From Pantanalinema sp. (GTDB taxonomy: Bacteria > Cyanobacteriota > Sericytochromatia > S15B-MN24 > UBA4093): 34,638 bases of DNA. The position numbers and the translations under genes are program-made. The first letter of the stretch is position 1. Every line of letters starts with the position of its first letter. Below the pieces are notes generated by a model, which ran no database searches, was not told the DNA's origin, and was given only the letters and a program-made list of their open reading frames with translations. This document shows, piece after piece, positions 1 through 9,100 of the stretch. Location: contig DATNQI010000063.1 of NCBI GenBank assembly GCA_036704125.1, positions 1 through 34,638 on the forward strand, read 5' to 3'.

Positions 1-765
1 GGGGCGATCATCGAGGTGATCGACGACATCGCCGAGCAGACCAACCTCCTGGCCCTCAACGCGGCCATCGAGGCGGCACGCGCGGGCGAGCACGGCCGGG
101 GCTTCGCGGTGGTCGCCGACGAGGTGCGCAAGCTCGCCGAGCGCTCGGCCCGCGCCACCGGCGAGATCGCCACGCTCATCAAGGGCATCCAGCGCGAGAC
201 GCAGCAGGCCGTCGCCTCCACCCGGCAGGGCGAGGCCGCGATCCAGGAGGGCACGGGCCTCGCCCAGGGCGCCGGCGCCTCGCTCGCCGAGATCGTCGCT
301 GCGGTCCTGGAGGCCTCGTCCTTGATGGGCCAGATCGCCCACGCCACCGAGGAGCAGACCCTCGCCTCGGCCCAGATCACCCGGGCGATCGAGAACATGC
401 GCCTGTTGACCCGCCAGGTCTTTGAGGCGACCAAGGAGCAAGCCCTCGGCAGCGAGCACATCATCGTGGCCGTCGGGACCATGACCCGCATGACCCGCGA
501 GGTGTCCGTGGCGACCGGCGCGCAGAAGGTCGGGGGCGATCAGGTGCAGCTAGCCATCGCGGAGATCGACCAAAGCATCCACGAGTCCCTCGCGGCCACC
601 CACGGGATCTCGGGGGCGGTCCACGACCTGCAGCGCCAGGCCGAGGCGTTGCTCGGGGCGATCGCGTTCTTCAGGGACGAGCAGGCGGGGGTGGGGCCCC
701 GCTTCGAGGGGCGCGTGGCGATCGCGCCCGGCGCGCTACCTCGCTTGAGCGCGCCGGGGGCCTAG
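1..765 (+). CDS. Methyl-accepting chemotaxis protein, C-terminal part (5' end outside window)
   Basis: The reading frame is open from base 1, so sensor domain, membrane segments and HAMP lie upstream of the window. The first residues are the tip of the MCP cytoplasmic hairpin ([19 protein letters not shown], then [18 protein letters not shown]), which contacts CheA and CheW. About 200 residues of heptad-patterned returning helix follow, with repeated ATEEQ / ATKEQ / ATGAQ segments typical of the signalling and adaptation bundle. The C-terminus is a short Gly/Pro/Ala tail with no NWETF-type CheR/CheB docking pentapeptide. The stop is tag at 763-765. An inverted repeat (727-737 with 748-758) overlaps the last codons and may help end transcription towards the convergent kinase gene. 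Family call is certain; ligand and pathway cannot be seen. Confidence 0.95.
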   Translation, partial: GAIIEVIDDIAEQTNLLALNAAIEAARAGEHGRGFAVVADEVRKLAERSARATGEIATLIKGIQRETQQAVASTRQGEAAIQEGTGLAQGAGASLAEIVAAVLEASSLMGQIAHATEEQTLASAQITRAIENMRLLTRQVFEATKEQALGSEHIIVAVGTMTRMTREVSVATGAQKVGGDQVQLAIAEIDQSIHESLAATHGISGAVHDLQRQAEALLGAIAFFRDEQAGVGPRFEGRVAIAPGALPRLSAPGA

Positions 766-773
766 GGCCCGGC

Positions 774-2039
774 TCAAGGCCTCCCGCCCTGATCCGGCGG
801 GTGGCCTTGGCGCCGGGGCAGGCGAAGCCGGAAGGTCGTCGCGCGCTCGGTGGATTCCAGCAGCGAGAGCTCGCCGCCGTGGGCGCGGGCGATCGCCCGG
901 GCGATCGAAAGCCCCAGCCCCGAGCCGTCCGGGTTCGCGGCGCGGCCCGCCTCGAGCCGATGGAACCGCTCGAAGACCAGCTTTCGCTGCTCGCTCGAGA
1001 TGGCGCTTCCGGTGTTGGTCACGTCGAGGCAGACCGCGCCGTGCTCGAGCCGGAGGTTAGCCTTCACCGAGCCACCGGGCGGGGTGTAGCGGATGGCGTT
1101 GTCGAGCAGGTTGCGCGTGACCTGGCCGATGCGCGCCGGGTCGCCGTGGATCCATGCGCCGTCCGGCTGCGGGGCGAGCGAAAGGCTCACGTGCCGCGCC
1201 TGGGCGAGCGGCATGAAGGCCTCCACCTCCTCCTCGACCAGCTCCAGGAGCGAGAAGCGCAGCGAGGAGCCTCCCCCCCCGGCGTCGATCCGGCCCAGCG
1301 CGAGCAGATCGGCGAGCAGGGCGTTCATCTTGCGCGCGGTCGCGACGATAAGCTCCAGCTTGTCCCGGGCGGCCGCGCCCAGCTCGGGCAGGGTCAGCCC
1401 GAGCTGGGCGTGCGCCAGGATCACGGCGAGGGGCGTTCGCAGCTCGTGCGAGGCGTCCCGGGTGAACTGCCGCTCGCGCTCCAGGGCTTCCTCGAGCGGC
1501 TTGGCGGCGATGCCGATCAGCCACCTCCCCCCCAGCCATGCGATCGAGAGCCCCAGGGGCACCATGAGCGCCAGGGCGATCCCGAGGGCCCTCAGGGCGT
1601 GGTCGGTCTCGGTGAGGGACTGGCCGATCCGCAGGTAGCCGTGGAGCACCCCGTGGTGCTCGAGGGGGACGACCAGCATCCGCATGGCGGGGCGATCGGC
1701 GCGGGCCGGGTAGGTCGATATCCCCGGCCTCAGGGGGGGCTCGGGGGTAAGGGGGGTGCCTCGGATGAGGCGGGCGTGCCCCCTCGGATCCAGCAGGGCC
1801 AGGTGCTCCTCGTGCTCCAGCCCGATCTCGTCGAGCTCGTGGCGCTGCTCCTCCAGGTCGCCGCCGGCGCGCGCGAGCTTGCCTGCGACGTCGGCGATCG
1901 CATGCCGGTTGACGTCGTCGAAGCCGCGCAGCAGCACCGCGCGGGTCGCCCCGTAAACCCCCAGCCCGTACCCCACCAGGATCAGGGCGAGCACGCTCAG
2001 GTAATAGGCGCTCAGGCGGCGCCTGAGGGCGCGGATCAT
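774..2039 (-). CDS. Heavy-metal-type sensor histidine kinase (CusS-like)
   Basis: A 421-residue membrane histidine kinase, partner of the response regulator whose stop codon overlaps its ATG (ATGA, 2036-2039), so the two are translationally coupled. TM1 lies at about residues 10-32, an extracytoplasmic sensor region at about 35-145 and TM2 at about 150-173. The phospho-acceptor is H198 in SHELRTP, the N box is RNLLDNAIRYTP (309-320) and the G2 box is GSGLGLSIARA (372-382). The G1 box reads NTGSAI rather than DxGxGI; CusS-type metal sensor kinases carry the same kind of change (NPGTPI), so it is probably not a defect. Only about 20 residues separate TM2 from the H box, so HAMP is short or degenerate. 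Its neighbours (Spy-like lipoprotein, RND pump) suggest it senses metal ions or envelope stress. Confidence 0.93.
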   Translation of the reverse strand: MIRALRRRLSAYYLSVLALILVGYGLGVYGATRAVLLRGFDDVNRHAIADVAGKLARAGGDLEEQRHELDEIGLEHEEHLALLDPRGHARLIRGTPLTPEPPLRPGISTYPARADRPAMRMLVVPLEHHGVLHGYLRIGQSLTETDHALRALGIALALMVPLGLSIAWLGGRWLIGIAAKPLEEALERERQFTRDASHELRTPLAVILAHAQLGLTLPELGAAARDKLELIVATARKMNALLADLLALGRIDAGGGGSSLRFSLLELVEEEVEAFMPLAQARHVSLSLAPQPDGAWIHGDPARIGQVTRNLLDNAIRYTPPGGSVKANLRLEHGAVCLDVTNTGSAISSEQRKLVFERFHRLEAGRAANPDGSGLGLSIARAIARAHGGELSLLESTERATTFRLRLPRRQGHPPDQGGRP

Positions 2040-2707
2040 GGGGGGGCGAGGCGGTAGCCGATGCCGTGGACCGTCTGGATGAGGCGCGGCTCCGACTGGT
2101 CGCCGATGGCCCGGCGCAGGCCCTTGACGTGGGCCCGGATCACCTCGGGGTTCGGCTCGGCGTCGAGCTCCCACAGGTGGGAGACGATCCGGTCGTGGGT
2201 GAGGGTGCGCCCCGCGCTGCGCATCAGGGCCTCGAGCAGGGCGCGCTCCTTGCGCCCCAGCTTGATGCTCTGCCCCGCGCGCCAGACCTCGCCCGTGGCG
2301 GGGTCCAGCGAGAGGTCGCCCACGACGAGCACGGCCTCCTTCTGGGTCGAGTTGCGCCTCAAGAGCGCCCGGACCCGCGCCATCAGCTCCGGCAGCTCGA
2401 AGGGCTTCACCAGGTAGTCGTCGGCCCCCGCGTCGAGCCCCTGCACCTTGTCCTGCAGGGTGTCGCGGGCGGTCAGCATCAGGATGGGGGTCTCGACTCC
2501 CTCTCGCCTGGCCTCGCGGCAGACCTCGAGGCCGGATCGCAGCGGCAGCATCACGTCGAGCACCGCCAGGTCGAAGGGGACGGCGCGCAGCAGGTCGAGC
2601 CCCTCCACGCCGTCGTGGGCCACGTCCACGGCGTGACCCTGGGCGCTGAGGGCCTCGTGCAGGGCGTTCGCGAGGGGAGGTTCGTCTTCGATCACCAGGA
2701 TGCGCAT
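2036..2707 (-). CDS. OmpR/PhoB-family response regulator (CusR/CopR-like)
   Basis: A 223-residue DNA-binding response regulator. The receiver domain (1-115) has acidic residues E7/D8, phospho-acceptor D51 (VLDVMLP), T79 and K101 (YLVKPFE). The winged-helix C-terminal domain (about 125-222) ends in the usual VHGIGYRL segment. It probably controls the divergent efflux operon and its own pair. The ATG at 2707 has no AGGAGG upstream, only a G-run; instead TATGCT (2714-2719, preceded by TGA) sits exactly 6 nt before the ATG, predicting a leaderless transcript. A 34-nt palindrome immediately upstream separates it from the Spy-like gene. The family is certain; the metal is inferred from neighbours only. 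Confidence 0.94.
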   Translation of the reverse strand: MRILVIEDEPPLANALHEALSAQGHAVDVAHDGVEGLDLLRAVPFDLAVLDVMLPLRSGLEVCREARREGVETPILMLTARDTLQDKVQGLDAGADDYLVKPFELPELMARVRALLRRNSTQKEAVLVVGDLSLDPATGEVWRAGQSIKLGRKERALLEALMRSAGRTLTHDRIVSHLWELDAEPNPEVIRAHVKGLRRAIGDQSEPRLIQTVHGIGYRLAPP

Positions 2708-2713
2708 GCCCCC

Positions 2714-2722
2714 AGCATATCA
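2714..2722 (-). promoter_or_regulatory. Extended -10 promoter of the two-component operon, predicted leaderless
   Basis: The minus strand reads TGATATGCT, then 6 nt (gggggc), then the response-regulator ATG. A -10 hexamer ending 6 nt before ATG places +1 at the A of the start codon. No convincing -35; that position is occupied by the palindrome. Confidence 0.45.
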
Positions 2723-2728
2723 GAAGAG

Positions 2729-2762
2729 ACGGCCTGGGAGCGGCGCGCCGCTCCCAGGCCGT
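2729..2762 (-). terminator. Perfect 34-nt palindrome, likely terminator of the Spy-like gene
   Basis: The sequence is perfectly self-complementary (centre cggcgcgccg, arms ggcctgggag / ctcccaggcc, plus two outer base pairs). It begins 15 nt past the stop of the Spy-like gene (2778) and ends just before the -10 of the regulator gene. On the minus strand it is followed by gtctcttctg, only moderately T-rich. Because it is a true palindrome it could also bind a dimeric protein as an operator for the regulator promoter. Confidence 0.6.
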
Positions 2763-2777
2763 GCCGCACGAGGGCGG

Positions 2778-3611
2778 TTACTCCTCGGTCATGAGGGCCA
2801 TGTGGGCCTTCTTGATCTCCGCGAGCCGGTCGACGAGGATCTTGCGCTGGTCCTGGCTCAGGCTGCCGAGCCACTGGATCGAGGTGTCCACGTCGTCGTG
2901 GCCGATGCTGCGCTTGAGGCTGTCGGCCAGCGCGAGCTGGTTGCCGTCCACGATGAACTGGATGAAGGCCTTGCGCTTGGCCTCGCGCTTGACGTCGTGC
3001 TGGGCTTCCATGCGGGCCTGCAAGGCCGTGAGCGTCTCCTGCTGGCTGGTGCTCAGGTTGAGGGCGTTGATCGTGTTGGTGCGGAAGGTGGAGAGGGCCT
3101 GGGCCGCCATGGCGCCGGTCTGCTCGCCGCTCACCAGCGACACCAGCTTGTCACGCTGCTCGTCGGTCAGCACGTCGCGCATCTCGCCGGCCAGCGCCAC
3201 CATGGCGTCGACCCTCGCCTTGTGGTCGGCGTCGATGGACGCGATGAAGGCCTTGAGGGCGTCGGCGTCGACGATCTGGGCGTTCAGGAGGGCCTGCATG
3301 TTCTGCCACTTGGCCTTCATCTCTTCCCGGTTGAAGAGGGCCCTGACCTTGGAGCGGATCAGCTTGAGCTCGGTCTTCTGGGCGTCGTCGAGGTTGAGCT
3401 GGCTCATGATCTGGGCGTGGGTGCTCTGGCCCGACAAAACCTGGGCGTTGCTGCTGGCGGCCGCGTCGAGGACGAAGAAGCTGGGCGTCGTTGCCACCTG
3501 GCTCGTGGCCGGGGGCGCCTGGATCGGGCCGGGGGTGACGCGGCCGCAGCCGCTCAGGTGGATCGAGACGGCCATGGCCGCCATCACCATCGTCGTGGTC
3601 ACTCGTTTCAT
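2778..3611 (-). CDS. Spy/CpxP-like lipoprotein with two LTxxQ-type repeats
   Basis: A 277-residue predicted lipoprotein. The start at 3611 is chosen because AAGGAG lies 9 nt upstream and the signal peptide (KR, hydrophobic stretch, lipobox LSGC with C22) begins there; an ATG 45 nt further up is less likely. The mature part is all-helical and charged, with motifs resembling the LTxxQ signature of Spy/CpxP chaperone and metal-response proteins: LNLDDAQKTEL (72-82) with LTDEQRDKL (148-156), and again LNLSTSQQETL (184-194) with LSQDQRKIL (251-259). This suggests two tandem Spy-like units in one chain. It is divergent from the RND operon and followed by the two-component genes, so an accessory sensor or periplasmic metal-binding role in efflux control is plausible (inferred). 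Confidence 0.72.
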   Translation of the reverse strand: MKRVTTTMVMAAMAVSIHLSGCGRVTPGPIQAPPATSQVATTPSFFVLDAAASSNAQVLSGQSTHAQIMSQLNLDDAQKTELKLIRSKVRALFNREEMKAKWQNMQALLNAQIVDADALKAFIASIDADHKARVDAMVALAGEMRDVLTDEQRDKLVSLVSGEQTGAMAAQALSTFRTNTINALNLSTSQQETLTALQARMEAQHDVKREAKRKAFIQFIVDGNQLALADSLKRSIGHDDVDTSIQWLGSLSQDQRKILVDRLAEIKKAHMALMTEE

Positions 3612-3760
3612 GGGTTCGCACTCCTTCATGCTCCGGCGGCACGCTGGTGCCGCCACGAGCCAAAAATAGACCGACGGCGTTTTTTTTGAAATTCGATCCC
3701 GGGCAGAGTTTGGCAGGGGGATTCATCGATCGTTGGGTTCCCGTTTTTTTCACGAACCTT

Positions 3761-3769
3761 TGCTATCAT
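3761..3769 (+). promoter_or_regulatory. Extended -10 promoter of the RND efflux operon
   Basis: TGCTATCAT in the 196-bp divergent region between the Spy-like gene and the efflux operon. Predicted +1 is near 3776, giving a leader of about 32 nt to the GTG start. No strong -35 (region has a T-run at 3744-3750). A regulator site for the CusR-like protein is expected here, but I could not define a clear direct repeat. Confidence 0.45.
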
Positions 3770-3807
3770 TCGAGGTAACGACCGTCCTCTACGACACGGA
3801 GCACCCA

Positions 3808-5025
3808 GTGATCCAGCTTCGCACCTTGCTCGCTTCCTTATGCGCGCTCGCCCTTCTCCCCGCTCCCGCCTGGAGCCAAGCCACCGCCTCGCTCGCGGAT
3901 GTGGCGAGCGAGGCGGTGGCCCACAGCCCGGCCCTCAAGGCCATGGATCAGGCCATCATCGCCGCCAAGGCTCGGGCCACGGCCGCAGGAGCCCCCGCCA
4001 ACCCCAGCCTGATCGGCCAGCTCCAGCTCTCGCCCCAGGCGGCCAACAACATGCTCACCCTGGGCCTGCGCCAGCCCCTCGACTTTCGCGGGCTCGCCGC
4101 CCAGCGCAAGGAGCAGGTCGCCGAGGACGTCGAGATCCTGGCGCTTTCGCGCGATCGCCTCTCCAAGCAGGTGGCGCTGCAGGCCAAGGAGGCCTATTAC
4201 CGCCTCTGGGGCGCTCGCGAGGCCCTCAAGGTCCACGATCGGGACCTCACCTGGCAGCAAGAGGAGCTCTCGCGCGTGAACGCGCAGATCGCCGCGGGGG
4301 CGCTCGCCCCCCACGAGCGGGTGGACGCCGAGTTCGAGCTGATGAAGCTCGAGCGCGAGCGCCGCAGCGCCGCGCAGCAGGTCCTCGGCCTGGAGGCCCA
4401 TCTCGCCTTCCTGCTCGGCCGCGCCCCCGGATCCCCGGTCGCTCCGCTTTCGCTCGACCAGAAGGAGATCGCCCCCCTGGCGCCCCTCGAGACGTGGCTC
4501 GCCGAGGCCCGCGCGCAGCGCCTCGAGCCCAAGGAGATCGCGGTCGCTAGGCGCCGCGAGCAGCGCGGCGTGCGTCTCGCCGACTCCATGCGCTTCGGCA
4601 ACGGCGAGGTGCAGGCCCAGCTGGGCACGGCCGCCAACACCGAGCCGCTCGTGTACGGCGCCTTCGACCTGCCGCTGCCCGTGCGCTACGACCAGGCTGG
4701 CGAGCGCGCCGGCGCCGAGGCCGAGGCCTCGCGTCTCGAGGCCGAGCGCCTGGTCAAGGATCAAGAGATCGCCCAGGAGGTCCTCGCCGCCTACTACGCC
4801 TCGCTCGAAGCCCAGGCGCGCCTCAAGGACATCGACGCGCGCGGTCTGCCCTTCGCCGAGCATCAGCTCGAGAAGGCCACGGCGCGGCGCAAGGCCGGCA
4901 TCGGCTCGCTCACCGAGCTGGCCGCGGCCCGGCACGGCCTCTCGGACGTCGCCTCCGAGCGCCTTCAAGCCCTGCTTTCATACCAACTGTCTTACCTGCG
5001 GCTCGAGAGCGCCGCTGGACGTTAA
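3808..5025 (+). CDS. TolC-family outer-membrane efflux protein (CzcC/CusC-like)
   Basis: A 405-residue outer-membrane channel subunit of a tripartite efflux pump. The GTG at 3808 is preferred to the more upstream possible start (3733) because ACGGAG lies 6 nt before it and the signal peptide (IQLRTLLASLCALALLPAPA, cleavage near AWS-QA) begins at once. The mature chain has two OEP-type halves rich in long helices: LADVASEAVAHSPALKAMDQ near the N-terminus, then RQPLDFRGLAAQRKEQ, and in the second half the matching ARLKDIDARGLPFAEHQLEK and YQLSYLRLESAAGR. The length is typical of CzcC. It is the first gene of a three-gene operon; the adaptor starts 12 nt after its stop. The divergent Spy-like gene and two-component pair are probably its control circuit. 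Confidence 0.9.
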   Translation: MIQLRTLLASLCALALLPAPAWSQATASLADVASEAVAHSPALKAMDQAIIAAKARATAAGAPANPSLIGQLQLSPQAANNMLTLGLRQPLDFRGLAAQRKEQVAEDVEILALSRDRLSKQVALQAKEAYYRLWGAREALKVHDRDLTWQQEELSRVNAQIAAGALAPHERVDAEFELMKLERERRSAAQQVLGLEAHLAFLLGRAPGSPVAPLSLDQKEIAPLAPLETWLAEARAQRLEPKEIAVARRREQRGVRLADSMRFGNGEVQAQLGTAANTEPLVYGAFDLPLPVRYDQAGERAGAEAEASRLEAERLVKDQEIAQEVLAAYYASLEAQARLKDIDARGLPFAEHQLEKATARRKAGIGSLTELAAARHGLSDVASERLQALLSYQLSYLRLESAAGR

Positions 5026-5037
5026 GGAGACCCCGCC

Positions 5038-6198
5038 ATGAAGCCCCTCTTCCTGGGCCTCGTCACCCTTCTGCTCCTGGTCGGCTGCAGCAAGCAAGCC
5101 GATCCCCGCGCCCCGCAAGCCGCCGAGGCGACGGCCTCCGAGGAGGTGACCCTCCCCGAAGCCTCCCGGCGCCTCGTCACCCTCGAGACCGCGAGGGTCT
5201 CGCGGCGCTCGCTCGTGGCGAACCAGGCCGCCATCGGCCAGATCGTGCCGCGCCCCGAAGGCCAGAGCATGGTGCTCCCGACCCTCAAGGGCCACCTGGT
5301 GAGGCTCCACGCGAAGGTGGGCGATCGCGTCGCCGCGGGCGCAGCGCTCGCGACCCTCAAGAGCACGGAGCTGGGCGAGGCCCAGGCCGTCTACCTCAGG
5401 GCCCGCAGCGAGGCCGAACTCTGCGGCCGCGAGGTCGAGCGGGTCAAGAAGCTGATCGCCGCCGAGGTGGCTGCGACCAAGGACCTGGAAGCCGCCCGCC
5501 AGCGCCTCGACGCCGCGCGCGTCACCCGGGCCGAGGCCCGCGAGCGCCTTCGCCTGATGGGGCTTGCCGACGCGGAGGTCGCGGCCCTCGAGGGGCGCGG
5601 CCGCATCGATCCCTTGGTGGTGCTCAGGGCCCCGCTCGCGGGCACGGTGGTGGAGCGCACGGCGACCGTCGGTCAGTACGTGACCCCCGAGGCCCAGGCG
5701 CCCCTCTTCGCCCTGATCGACCTCTCCACCGTCCGGGTCCGGGCGGATCTCGCCGAGAAGGACTTCCTCTCGGTCCGTCCGGGCCAGGTCGCGACGGTCT
5801 CGCTGGCCGCCGTGCCGGGCAAGGCTTACCGGGGCAAGGTCGTTCGCCTCTCGCCGACCCTGGACGCCGAGAGCCGCACGGGCGAGGCGCTCGTCGATCT
5901 GCCCAACCCCGACGGCGGCCTGCGCCCCGGCATGTCGGTCAAGGTCTCCATCGCCTTCCCGCGTCCCGGGGTGCTCAGCGTGCCGCTCACGGCCGTGCAG
6001 CGCGAGGACGCGCGGGCCTACGCCTACACCCCCCTGGGCGGCGATCGCTACAAGGAGGTCGCGCTCAAGCTGGGCGATCGCTACGGCGACTACGTGGAGG
6101 TGCTCGAGGGGCTGAGCGAGGGCATGACGGTCATCTCCCGCGGCAGCTTCGACCTTCGCGCGCAGGCCCGCAAGGACCTGTTCGGAGGCGAGGAGTAG
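5038..6198 (+). CDS. RND efflux periplasmic adaptor lipoprotein (CzcB/CusB-like)
   Basis: A 386-residue membrane-fusion protein linking the inner-membrane pump to the outer-membrane channel. It starts 8 nt after AAGGAG. The signal peptide ends in lipobox LVGC, so it is probably lipid-anchored. Domain order fits HlyD/CusB adaptors: a first lipoyl half with LKGHLVRLHAKVGDRVAAGA, a coiled-coil hairpin of about 100 residues rich in Ala/Glu/Arg, a second lipoyl half (VLRAPLAGTVVERTATVGQYV), then beta-barrel (VRVRADLAEKDFLSVRPGQ) and membrane-proximal domains. No His-rich or Met-rich metal-binding N-terminus of the CzcB or CusB kind is apparent. One intervening base separates its stop from the pump ATG. 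Confidence 0.92.
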   Translation: MKPLFLGLVTLLLLVGCSKQADPRAPQAAEATASEEVTLPEASRRLVTLETARVSRRSLVANQAAIGQIVPRPEGQSMVLPTLKGHLVRLHAKVGDRVAAGAALATLKSTELGEAQAVYLRARSEAELCGREVERVKKLIAAEVAATKDLEAARQRLDAARVTRAEARERLRLMGLADAEVAALEGRGRIDPLVVLRAPLAGTVVERTATVGQYVTPEAQAPLFALIDLSTVRVRADLAEKDFLSVRPGQVATVSLAAVPGKAYRGKVVRLSPTLDAESRTGEALVDLPNPDGGLRPGMSVKVSIAFPRPGVLSVPLTAVQREDARAYAYTPLGGDRYKEVALKLGDRYGDYVEVLEGLSEGMTVISRGSFDLRAQARKDLFGGEE

Positions 6199-6199
6199 C

Positions 6200-9100
6200 A
6201 TGATCGACCGTCTCATTCGCTTCTCGCTGCGCCAGCGCCTCCTGACCCTGATCATCTGCTTGATGCTGGTCGGGGTGGGCCTCTTCTCCTTCCAGCGTCT
6301 GCCCATCGACGCCTTCCCGGACGTCACCAACGTCCAGGTCCAGATCCTGACCGAGGCCGAGGGGCTCGCGCCCGCCGAGGTCGAGCGCCTGGTCACCTAC
6401 CCCATCGAGATCGAGATGAACGGCCTGCCCAAGGTGGCCCAGGTCCGCTCGGCCTCCAAGTTCGGCCTCTCGGTCATCACCGTCGTCTTCCACGACGGGG
6501 TGGACATCTACTTCGCGCGCCAGCTCATCGGCGAGCGCCTCAGCAACGTCCAGAGCCAGATGCCCGAGGGGGTCCGGCCCGCCATGGGCCCGGTGGCCAC
6601 CGGGATGGGCGAGGTCTTCCAGTACTCGGTCGAGGGCCCGCTCTCGTTGGCCGAGCGCCGCTCGATCCAGGACTGGATCGTCAGGCCTTTCCTGCGCGCG
6701 GTGCCGGGCGTGACCGAGGTCAACAGCCTGGGCGGCCTGCTCAAGCAGCACCAGGTCGAGGTCAAGCCGGATCGCCTCGCGGCCTACGGCCTGGCCCTTC
6801 ACGACGTGGTCGACGCGGTCGCGCGCAACAACGCCAACGCCGCGGGCAACTACCTCGAGCACGGCGACGAGCAGTACCTGATCCGGGGCCTCGGCCTGGT
6901 GCAGCGCCCCGAGGAGCTCGAGAGCACCGTGGTGGCCACCCGCCAGGGACACCCCGTCTACCTGCGCGACGTGGCCCGGATCGTCGAGGGCGCGGCCCCG
7001 CGCCAGGGCGCCGCCACGCGCGACGGGCAGGAGACCGTGGTCGGCATCGTCATGAAGCTCAAGGGCGAGAACTCGCGCGAGGTGATCGGCCGGGTCAAGG
7101 AGCGTTTGGCCGAGGCCAACAAGATCCTTCCTCCTGGAGTGAAGCTCGAGCCCTTCTACGACCAGCTCGAGCTGGTGGAGAAGGCGGTCCTCACCGTCGA
7201 GAAGTCGCTGCTCGAGGGCGGCGTGCTGGTCGTGGCGGTGCTGCTCTTCTTCCTGTGGAACCTGCGATCCAGCATGATCGTGGCCGTGACCATTCCGCTG
7301 GCGATGCTCTTCGCCTTCGCGATGATGAAGCTCTTCAACCTGCCGGGCAACCTCATGAGCCTGGGGGGCCTCGCCATCGGCCTGGGCATGATGGTCGACG
7401 CCGCCATCGTCATGGTGGAGAACATCTTCCGCCACCTCAGCGAGGAGCACGGCGAGCACCCGCTGGTCGAGACCATCTACCGGTCGGCCGCCGAGGTTGG
7501 CCGACCGGTGGTCTTCGCCATCGCCATCATCATCGTGGTGTTCCTGCCCCTCTTCACCCTCCAGGGGATGGAGGGCAAGATGTTCAGCCCCATGGCCTTC
7601 ACCATCTCCTTTGCCATGCTGGGCTCGCTCTTCCTCGCCCTGACCCTGGTGCCGGTCCTCGCCTCGTACTGGCTCAAGGGCCCCCTGAGCGAGAAGGAGA
7701 ACCCCCTGTTGACCCACGTGCGCCGGGGCTACGCCCGCGCGCTCGACTGGTCGCTCACTCACGGCTCCTGGCTCCTGGGCGGCTCGGTCGCCGCTCTGTT
7801 GGCGTCGTTCGCCCTGGTCCCGAGCCTCGGCTCCGAGTTCCTGCCCAAGATGGACGAGGGCTCGACCGTCATCACGGCCTCGCGCCTGCCGAGCATCTCC
7901 CTGACCAAGGCGAACGCACAGTCCATGGCCGTCGAGAAGATCCTCAAGGCCTTCCCCGAGGTGGAGGCGGTCGTCAGCCGCACCGGCCGCGCCGAGGTCG
8001 CCTCGGACCCCATGGACGTCAGCCAGTCCGATATCTTCGTCAAGCTCAAGCCCCGCGAGGAGTGGGTGACGGCCAAGGACAAGGAGGCCCTCGTCGAGAA
8101 GATGCAGGAGGCCGTCAGCCACGTCCCCGGCATCGGCCTCTCGTTCGGCGAGCCCATCGCCGTGCGCGTCGACGAGATGGTCTCGGGGGTCAAGAGCCAG
8201 GTGGCCGTCAAGGTCTTCGGCGACGACATGGCGGTGCTGGCCGACCAGGCCGCCAAGATCCAGGCGGTCCTCCAGAAGGTCCCCGGCGCCATCAACGTCA
8301 AGACCGAGCAGACCGCGGGCCTGGCCCAGGTCCAGATCCGCTACGACCGCGAGGCGCTCGCGCGCCACGGCCTTGCGATCGACGATCTGGGCGAGGTGGT
8401 CTCGGCGGCCATCGGCGGCAAGGTCGCCACCGAGATCCAGGAGGGCCAGCGCCGGATCGGGGTCGCGGTGCGCCTGAGCGAGGGCGATCGCAACGACCCG
8501 GACAAGCTGGGCACCATCCTGGTGCCCACCCCCACCGGCGCCCGGGTGCCGCTGGGTAACCTGGCCCGGATCACCGTCGAGAGCGGTCCGGCGATGATCA
8601 GCCGCGAGAACGGCCAGCGCCGCATCGTCATCGAGGCGAACGTGCGGGGCCGGGACATCGGCTCGTTCGTGGCCGAGGCCAAGGAGGCGCTCAAGCGCGA
8701 GGTTCCGACCCCCAGCGGCTACTGGATCACGTGGGGCGGGCAGTTCGAGAGCCAGCAGCGCGCCATGGCGACCCTCTCGATCGTCGTGCCCATCGTCATC
8801 GGGCTGATCTTCGCGCTTCTGTTCGGGACCTTCGGCTCGGTGACCCAGTCGGCGCTCATCCTCCTGAACATCCCCTTCGCCCTGATCGGCGGGATCGTCG
8901 CCCTCTTCCTGTCGGGGCAGCACCTGAGCGTGAGCGCCTCGGTGGGCTTCATCGCCCTGTTCGGGGTGGCGGTGCAGAACGGGGTCATCCTGGTGAGCAC
9001 CTTCAACAAGCTGCGGCACGAGGGGCTGGGGCTGGAGAGCGCCGTGCGCGAGGCGGCCGCGGTGCGCCTGCGGCCGGTCCTGATGACGGCGATGGTCGCG

